Below, piece by piece: positions 1 to 9,559 of a stretch of 64,000 bases of DNA (within the stretch, counting starts at the first letter, position 1; the number at the start of each line of letters is the position of its first letter). The stretch is from contig CM046846.1 in NCBI GenBank assembly GCA_025618425.1, positions 29,283,075-29,347,074 on the forward strand. The letters are read 5' to 3'. The notes under the pieces are model-generated. The model was not told the origin of the DNA, searched no databases, and worked only from the letters and a program-made list of their open reading frames with translations. Source of the stretch: Heliocidaris tuberculata. Taxonomy: Eukaryota > Echinodermata > Echinoidea > Camarodonta > Echinometridae. The translations under genes were made by a program, and so were the position numbers.

Positions 1-1005
1 GGTTCTGTAAAACACTTGCAACTGGATGACAATCACAAATCTTGAGATTAAAGTAAAATGAATATAAGTCAAGAAATTGTACTTTACAATTTATGAATGA
101 TATAGAAATTTGTTTTTTTTTTTAAATGGCTTAACAGGATTTGAGATTCTAGATAAGCACAGATTAGAAAGGACATTTTATTTGGTAACTTTTTTTCCTT
201 CACATATTACCAAAATTGAATTGTGCCATAAAAAATGTACATATTGCTGCATGATGTTTAATTTTTTCAGGGAGGACATTTCCAGTGAAAGATATCTGGA
301 CTGAAAATTTTTTTTCTCTCAAGTCAAAATCCATTCTGTATGATATATGGCACTTTTCAGACAGTTTAAAGGCATATAACTTGTTTTGTTAGTTTTTTCC
401 CTCACATTTCACATTGTTGATCAATTACAATACACACTTAATGTGCCACCAGGCAGTTAATGACTATCCGCATTGTTACGCGATACAAAGATAATTCAGA
501 CAATTAACTGATACAGAATATAATAATAGATAAATCTTGATAAAAAAAACAATGTTGCTGATCGATTATTCTACTGCATTAAATTATTTCTTACAAATCT
601 TTTTGTTATGCTATGGAAATACATCTATGAAAGAGAAGCAAATTTATTATGCTAATGCTGTATTTATATGAAGATAACAAAGAACAGGAAAAAATGTGTG
701 TGGAATGATTAAAGTGTGTAGGTAATGATTAGAGTGATTTTGTTGTCCATATGCTAAATTCTCATTAAGAAAAGCATTGATGATGACATACAAGTGAGAA
801 TAAAGGAAGAAAGTATTAGTTTAGGTGTGTAATAAGAAGTTACTTTTGTTGTATTAATGTATGAATGAGAAACCAATAAAAGGCTTGGTGTTTTTTGTCA
901 GAGAAACATTCAAAGAAATGATGAGATGTGCTACTCTTTTTTTTTCTATCTGGAAATGATATGCAGACCAAACTGAAAAGAGAGAGAGGGGGGGGGGGGG
1001 GAGGG

Positions 1006-1036
<31 letters not shown>

Positions 1037-1990
1037 GAGGGGGGTGGGAGAGAAGCAAAAAAGAGTGGAAAAGAGAGAAGATGAGGTAGGGAGGGACAGA
1101 TGGATAGGGAAGGTATGAAAAGAACAGAATTATGCCAATGGGAAAAGGACTGAGGAAAGAAGGAGGTATGAATATAATCTTTTAAAAAAAGAGAAAAGAA
1201 TAAAATAGAGATCAAACATGCAAGAAGTAGGGAGAAAGACCAACACTAATCTGGGATAATAAGAGTAAGGGGACAGATTAATGAGAGGAAAATTGGGATA
1301 CAAATGAATGAGGATAATTGTTTTTTGTACTAAGCAGGTCATACTTTGCCGTTTCCACTGCTTTTGGGGTTTTTTTTTTTTGGGGGGGGGGTTGTGGAGT
1401 CTTACGAGTATGTATTGATAATGCATATAATTATAGTACTGAATATATCAAAGACAGGGTCGATTAATTTTTTTCTTTGTGTCATTATGAAGTGTCAATT
1501 TTCCGTATAAAAATTTCGTAAGAAAACAGAAAAAAAAGTAAAAGTCCTTTTATCAATGAAAATTAACATGAAGAAATAAATTTTGACTCCTGTTATGGTT
1601 AAACCTAATATTCCGAGATATATAGTTCATGTCTCTAATCTTCCCCCTTCCCCTGCTGGCTGCGACAATAGAAATGTCAAGTGCTTGCACGCCTCTCGTC
1701 GGGATGCATTCATTTGCAAATCGATGGCACAGGTGCAAACACTAGTCTTTGTTAGCTAGACGCTGATTGGTCGCTTGCATTGTATGGGCGTAATTCTGTC
1801 GAATAGCACACAGTCTGACCTCGATGCTAATTTGTTCGCTCGCAATACCGGAAGACTCCTGGCAAAGTTTCCAAAGTGTATACGACCATCGATCGATGTA
1901 AGACAGGTAAAGGAAGAATTACCGTACCGGCGATGCACTCCGCCGATCAACCGGTTACGAGAACACATCCATTCCAGCCAAGCTCTTGTG
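1..1990. other. Gene-poor 5' flank of the window
   Basis: No supported gene. There is a good-looking splice acceptor (T-rich tract then CAG near 270) followed by a short open stretch ending in TGA at 302-304, which could be the last exon of an upstream gene, and an AATAAA at 875-880 that could serve it. The peptide is too short to recognise, so this is not called as a gene. The rest is AT-rich sequence, a GA microsatellite (978-1075) and poly-T/poly-G tracts near 1370-1391. CpG content and non-repetitive character rise from about 1690, approaching the likely start of the next gene. Confidence 0.5.
978..1075. repeat. GA-rich microsatellite with internal poly-G
   Basis: Imperfect (GA)n interrupted by a run of about 14 G. 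Low-complexity Ser/Leu/Pro-rich reading frames on the minus strand across it are by-products of the repeat. Confidence 0.9.
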
Positions 1991-2059
1991 AATGAACTGC
2001 CGTGATTTCTGCCGTGGTATTTAAAACTTTAGTGTTCTATTGGTGTTGGATAAGTGGAG
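1990..2059 (+). promoter_or_regulatory. Possible 5' non-coding exon and promoter region of the secreted EGF-like gene
   Basis: A strong donor (GGAG|GTAAGC) has its GT at 2060-2061. The next acceptor on this strand with a start codon just after it is at 2724-2725, so a short untranslated first exon ending at 2059 is the simplest model. A TATTTAAA-like box lies near 2018. The start of the exon is not determined. This is inference from splice signals only. Confidence 0.4.
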
Positions 2060-2730
2060 GTAAGCACATTTTTTTCATGGCAAGATATGATGATGAATGA
2101 GTACATTGATAGGATCTGGAAAGTGGAAGATATACTCAGTAGTCTGCATAATGTCCGACTCCGAGTCGAAGTGTATGGGCGGGTGGCAGACGTCAGGTTT
2201 TATTTTGATGACCATCGATCGTTACTTAATTCTTTCATGCTACAATTTTCGATTGCTTTACCGTGTACAGTGCACAACACTCCACATAATTAATCACTTT
2301 AACTACTCCTTTAGTGACTGATATTCTTACTTTGTGGCTTTCTCCTCCATATCACTGGAAGAAGCTTGATTTGATAACCAAGCTTCAAGCAGGAACAGCC
2401 TTCACTGGTATTAGCTTATACATGCATACTCAGATTATCAAGGGGGGGGGGGGGGGTAGATGATGACTCTCATCACCCCCTCCCCAAATAAAACACCAAA
2501 CATGCAACAACAACAAAACAACTCCCCCCCCCCCAAAAAAAAAAAAAAAAAAAAAAAAAACTGGCTGCACTTGTGGAGGGGTGATGTATAGTCTAATCTT
2601 TTTTTCCCCTTTATCTCCAGAGCTCTTTTCTAGTTCTAGAAAATCTTTTAAAAATTTAATGCTTGAAGTTAAATAATAGGCCCTTAGCTTATTGCGTCAA
2701 TAATAATCTGTTCTTTTCTTTTCAGTCATC

Positions 2731-2794
2731 ATGGTTCGTGCTTTCATTGTGCTATCTCTGGCAGTGACATTCTACTTTGCTCTGGAAGCAAAAG
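2731..2794 (+). CDS. Secreted EGF-like gene, coding exon 1 (signal peptide)
   Basis: Acceptor TTTTCAG ends at 2725, five untranslated bases, then ATG. Ends AAAG|GTGAGT. Encodes residues 1-21 plus one base (phase 1). Confidence 0.85.
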
Positions 2795-4891
2795 GTGAGT
2801 TTTGCCTATTGGTGGTGAAACCAGAGGCTGGGGAAGGGGGGGGGGGGGGGGGTGGGGAGAACCATTTGCCCATCCACTTTTTCCACTTTATGGATTTGCA
2901 CCCTCCCCAGTAAGAAATATTGTTTTTGATATTTCTATTGTATCATTTTCCTATCTTTTTTTTCAATTTAGGGATTTGCCACTCCCTAGTATGAAAATAA
3001 GTTTTTTGAAATTTCTATTGTAGCATATATGTTTTTCATCTCTTTTTCCCAAAGCACTTTTGAAGCTTCCAGAGCTATATTTCTCTCTGCTCTGATGTAT
3101 TTTAATAAAAATTCCCCACTTTTGACTGGATTTCCCTACACTACCACAGGACTGATATTATTTATTAGCAGTGGCATAGCTGCAGTAGGGTACTTGCCCC
3201 CTCCCTCCATTGAATAGTGCAAAGAAGAAAAAGAGAAACAAAATAATTTAGCAAAAGAGGGAAGAGGGGGAGAAGGAACACAAAACTAAAATCATATAAC
3301 TCCCTCCCACAACTTATGCATGATCAGTAACTTGTTTTAGTTGTTTATTCACATTTCATCTACCAAGTAATAAGTCTGGTGCCCCCTAAATTTTTGGACC
3401 CACACTACGCCATTGTTTATTAGCCCACCCACTTTTATAATTAGGTGATGACTGACCTTTTAATTTTCAAACGTGTAACACCCCCATTGTTGTAGCTTGC
3501 CAAACAGTATACTGATAATGATGTTGAGTAATATTAGGAGTTTTTACATCAGTTTTATTCCTGTGAAATGACCTGCTCTAGGCTCTCAAAAACAATTTTA
3601 CAGGTTTCAGTACTATATAAAGATAATCTACTTATAATGATTTGATACTTACACGTGTAGTTTTCTTTCTCTTTTTTGATTAAAGAATTTAAACTGGCAA
3701 AAAACAGCCTAATGACACATGCGGTTTGACACACTTTTTTGTCCAGAATTGATAGAAAATGGACTTAAGAGTCCTCAAATTGACCACAGCTTGTTTTGGT
3801 TACAGCCTTGTAAATGAGATATATTTAACATGTTCACATGATTACTTTCATTAGTAATTAGCTTTAAATATCCATTCAGTATTCTTGCAGTAATTGACCA
3901 AAGATGTCTCTTTGCCATTTTTTCAACTCATCCCACATAGGCTATTTAGGGTTCAGGGACAGAAACTAAGTTCACTAAGGCTTTTATTTCATGTTATATG
4001 ACATTATTTTTAAACTTCTGGGCCCCATTTCATAAAACTTTTTATCAATAACAAGTTGCAGTAACTGTTATTAACTACTGAAATTCTTGAATCTGATTTG
4101 CTGAGAGCAAAGTTCTCATAGAAATGAGGCAGGTGTTATTGATAACAAGTTTTATGAAATGGGGACCTGATCCCACATATTGTATAGCATATTTGTTATT
4201 AAAAGAAATATATGAATAAGGTTGAAGAATTCCAATGGTTTGGCATGTTCCGTCTCTGGACCCCTAAGCCTAAACAGCTTGTCTTGGACGAGTTGAACAG
4301 GGAAGTCTAAGCAACATTTGTGCTAGAATACTGAATAGACATTTCTAATAATAATTCTTCTGAAATTCATTAAAGGAATACGTTACATTTGAAAGTCAAT
4401 AAAATAAATAAAAATATGCCTACTTTGGACAAAGTCAATGTATACCTTGTTTTACTTGTGATTTTGAACAGAAAAGTAATTTTAAAACTGCATAAATTGT
4501 TATGTCATTTTTCATCAGTTGTGGGTATCCAACCAAGCACAGTTAAAGTAAATAACACCTGAATGTTTCAGAATGTGTAATATATAAAACATGTAATGTA
4601 TAACCAAACCTTTGCCAAATTTTCAGTGCCTAAACAAACTCATTAAGTGGGGAATAGACTTTGAAGTAAAAACCCATCTCAAAATTCAGGGTGTACTGAA
4701 ACTTTTGATCATGTATATATGTATGTATGTATGTATGTATATTTCACTGGATACCGCTTTTCGGAGACACACGACAATGTGGTTTATTCCATCATAATAG
4801 CGCCACCTACGTAAAGGAGACACAACCTACGTAAGGGAGACACTAGTACAAAGAAAAAATACAAAGAGCGTCTCCCTATTACACCAGTTTT

Positions 4892-4933
<42 letters not shown>

Positions 4934-5686
4934 GTGAGAAATGAAAATGAAAGAATAATGGTTGCGTAACTTAAAATCAAAGTTCCCCAGAGCTGTCTTC
5001 CCTTTTTGAAATTTTTGCCAAAAAAATAGACTGATGGGGGAATTTGGTGTAAAGAGGATTTTTTTGATTCGCCATAACGTTTTCGGCACTGTTTTTTCCC
5101 ATTTCCGTAGGGGTAGGAGGCATTCTATCGATATAAACGTAGAGGGCGCCAAATTACTTATATTACTACAAAGTTTTGTTTGGTAGGGAGAACTCATTTT
5201 CGTATAATATAAAATGTAAAATCTATATATATGTATAACTCTTGGGGATCTAACGTCCTGAGGTTGGACTTGGGGCGATGTCTGTTTTTCTTGATTATAT
5301 CAGTAGTTTGGGGATTTACTAAAAATACCTTATCGCACACGAAAGGGAATTATTATAGGATTCTTTTTGCCACAAATGCAAATTGAATCAAATGAATTCT
5401 AAACATATACTAACGTTTTGAATCCATTAATTCTCTGTAACGTCATTTCGCGCTGATATACGTATAAACAATTGAAAAAAAAAATTCGCCTTTTAGTTGA
5501 ATCTAGGTATGGGAAAAAACAGTGCCGAAAACGTTAAGGCGAATCGAAAAATTCAACTTAACGTCGGTTTCCCCCTTCTGATGAATATTTCGCCAAAAAA
5601 ATCACCTGTAGTAGGAATTATGTATATATATATATATATATATATGTATATACACTGTATATATGTATATACACTGTATATATGTA

Positions 5687-5724
<38 letters not shown>

Positions 5725-8700
5725 ATTCCTACTTAAGGCGATTTTTCTTTTGGCGAAATATTCGACGGAAGGGGGAAGCCGACGTTAAGTCGAATTTTTC
5801 GATTCGCCTTAACGTTTTCGGCACTGTTTTTTCCCATTTCCGTAGGGGTAGGAGGCATTCTATCGTTATAAGCGTAGAGGGAGCCAAATTACTTATAATA
5901 CTACTAAAGTTTTATTCGGTAGGGAGAACTCATTTTCGTATAATATAACGTGGAAAATCTATACATGTATAACTTTTGGGTATCTATAATAACGTCCTAA
6001 GTTGGACTTAGGGCGATGTCTGTTTTTGTCTCGCCTGCGTAAGCAAGAAGCAAGACATAGGCGCCGCTTTTCCAACGGCGGTGGCGGCGGCGGCGACGGC
6101 ATCAACAATTTTGGAAATGCTCTCATTTCAAAAGTATATGTCCTATTGCCATGAAACTTGAACATAAGTGTTATAGAGTATCACAGATAATGTGAAACAA
6201 ATTTCAGGTCAAAAGTCAAGGTCAAAGGTCAATTAAGGTCAGTTGAGTAAAATTGTGTTCCAAAAACTTAACATGAGGTTAAGTTTTTGAATTTTTACTT
6301 TGTTTCAAAAGTATTTGTTCAAATTCTTTGAAACTTGGCATCATTCTTGGTAGGGATTGTCTTCATGTCACCCTCTTTCAAATGAATACCCAAATCTTAC
6401 ATTTTCATCACATTAAAGGTCACCTACTGACAGTTTAACTTGGTTAAGTTTTGGGTAAATTTCAGTTTTGTCTCTACATACAGTACATGTATGTATATGT
6501 ACATGTAGTATGTGCATGTATTGTACACATGCATTTGACTTCTTTGCTGGTAGTGGATTTCAACCAAAATTGGCAGGGATCATCCTTAGGCAAGGAGGAT
6601 CAAAGTTAATATAGATGGGGGTACCTACCGGGGGGGGGGGGGGGGGGAGTCTTGGGGGCACCACCCCCAAGAGCACCAATAATGACAGTAATTAGATTCA
6701 TATTTGCTTCTTCTTTAAGCCCTGATGCAAGATTGTTAGCAAAGTTGGTAGGTATCATCCTTAGAGGAAGGAGACCTCAATTTCTGAAACAGGGTACCTT
6801 GCCTCCAAGGGGGCTCAGGGGCAGCAGCCCCCTTGGAGGCTGTTGTGAAAATGAGATATTTGTTAAATGCATGGCTGAGTTCTAACCAAACTAGGTAAGA
6901 ATCATCCTTAGGCAAAGAGGATCTAAATGAATGCAAATAGGGTACCTATCTCTTAAGGAGGGATGGAGTGGTGGGGGGGGGGGGGTGGGGGTCAAAAGCC
7001 CCCCCCCCAAAAAAAAAAAGAAAAAAAGAAAAAAAAAAGAGCCTGTGACACCAAATTGACATTTTTCTTTCTTCTGTAAAAACGTATTGCCACATGTACA
7101 TGTAAATTGTAAGCAAACTAGGTAGGAATCATTGTTAGGGGAAGGAGACTTCAAGTTGTTAAAGTATTGTAGACCATTATCTTCAAGGGGTCTGATGGAG
7201 GGGCACCACCGGCACCCCAAAAGTGTCCAATGGCAATTACTAGTTTTTCATGTACACATATTCTGCTGCTTTAAAACACACAGCTTGATTTCAAATGAAC
7301 TTCATCATCCAATAAATCTTACTTGAAGGTATTTAAGTTATACAGATGGGGTACCTGGCCCACAAGGGGGGGGGGGGGGGAGGCTCAGGGGCAGCACTCC
7401 TTAAGTGTTCCAACCTTTGATTTTTCACCAAGCGAAAATTTTGCCCCAAAAATTGCGTGATGCAGGCGAGACTGCCCTGGGCATTTCCCTTGTTCTTGAT
7501 TATATCAATAGTTTGGGGATTTACTAAAAAATACCTTATCGCACACAAAAGGTAGTTATTAAACGATTCTTTTTGCTATAAATGCAAATTGAATCAAATT
7601 AATTCTAAACACATACTAACATTTTGAATCCCATTAATTAACTGGGAATTGAGTAGATCTATGAAATGTGGTATTGCACTCTTTCTGTATCGAACCTTTT
7701 TGCATTTGAACTGTGCAAAATTTGATACATGTCTTAAAGAAATGGAAACATTTTTCTTTTTTGGTAACCAGTCTTTACATTGTGTGCTATTTAATAGAGA
7801 TTTAGCAAACTCAATACATAGTTTTACCTTTAATAAACATATGTTTTTGGTGTTGTTACTGTGATGCTGTGTGAAATGTTCCCTGATCAAATACAGACTG
7901 TTGCATTGCTTGTTTTGGAGATATGTTGTGGCATTCATGGTGGTCAGGAATATCATAAATTTTGTTTAAAACACCAACTTAATCATCATGAAAACAGTTC
8001 TAGACTATTTAATCTCCACATCACCCCCTCATCCATGCTTGACAATGGGGACAGTGAAGACAGTGGACACTTGTTCACCGTCCCTATGGTCACTACACAC
8101 ATCTGAGTTGACAAAAAACTTATAAACTAGTTTTCCTCCATGAAAGATACCAGCGTTCTTTTTCTTTGGGAAATGCGTAAGTTTGATATTTTGCATCATA
8201 ACAGGAAAATGAGCAATGAAAATGGTATTCAACCAAATCAGACTTGAGTGGATCAGAACATATGATATTATAGTAAAAACATGTAATGTACAGTGAAACC
8301 TGTCTATAAAGACCACTCAAGGGAGACGCGAAAAGCGGTCTTTATGAGCAGGTGGTCTTTATGCACAGGTTCCTTTAATACATGTTTCAATGAGAAATGA
8401 TGTTCAAGGGAAACAAAAAGTGTGGTCTTTATAGACAGGTGGTCCTTCTATACAGGTGGTCGCTAAAGCAGGTTTGACTGTATAACCAAACCTTTAGGAC
8501 ATAGGGCCTAGACAAGCTCATTATATGTGGGAAATAGACACTGAAGTAAAAACTCATCTCAAAATCCAGGGTGTACCAAAACTTTTGACCAGCACTTACA
8601 TATTTTTAAAGTTAGTTAAATGACAGATTTTATAATTAATCTCGTAACAATTACTCATACAGTATATCTGTTTGGGTATGTTGCAAGATGTATAAATCAC

Positions 8701-9473
8701 CTTGTTTTAAAGGCTGCTAGACAAGTACAACACAACAGTTTTACTATATACAAGGAAGGGAAAGTTTGATGGTGAACTCGTGTCAGTGCGTCTAAGCATT
8801 TCTGACCTATGCAGTAGGTGTGTCAGTACTTTGGTATCTGACAGCGTTGACCCCAACTACATCTGAGGTCAGCCAGCCAGACTTCCCACTAGTCTTCACT
8901 ATCGAAACCATTTTGTTTTTATTTCATTTGTAACTTATATTCTTGTTCTTTTCAGGACAATCTTAGCTATATTTTACTGCTGGAAACATGAAAATAGGTC
9001 ATACATATGTGGTCTGAAAGTGGTCTGACACCATCTTGATCTATGATTTGTGATACCCTACATCTGTGTTCATTGTTGGATGATTGAGAGTTGTGAAGGT
9101 TGAGACTCTGGGCTTTCAAAACCAGACCATATGTAGCAAAGATGTGTTTTTCCATGTGGTATTGCGAATGACTTTGCTTAGAATATATGTATATATATGA
9201 ACTTTCAGTGGTAGTGTCGTTTCTTAAATCCACAAAGCATTGACAAAGGATTAAAAAAAAAAAAAATGGATAAACAGTAAAAATGTAACTCGACCATTTT
9301 TTTTTTCTTTAATATCTTTTTTCAAGCATTATATGATTGTTATTCTCTAATTAGGAAAATTTCTTAGCAATATCAGCAGTATTTTTTTTAAATAATTTTT
9401 TTTTGAGTTATGAATCCATGGAGAAAAAGTGGAAATTTACTGGAAAAAAATTTAACTTGCTGTCATTGAGTCC

Positions 9474-9559
<86 letters not shown>

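Noticed and set aside
250..304. Terminal exon of an upstream gene after a T-rich CAG acceptor
   Set aside because: Only about ten codons before a stop and no recognisable peptide; left as a note in the flank entry.
840..1426. Overlapping minus-strand frames rich in Ser, Leu and Pro
   Set aside because: Direct translation of the GA/poly-G microsatellite; the same happens at 10145-10479.
4784..5197. 137-residue minus-strand frame
   Set aside because: Runs through a TA microsatellite (alternating Tyr-Ile) and two unrelated repeats.
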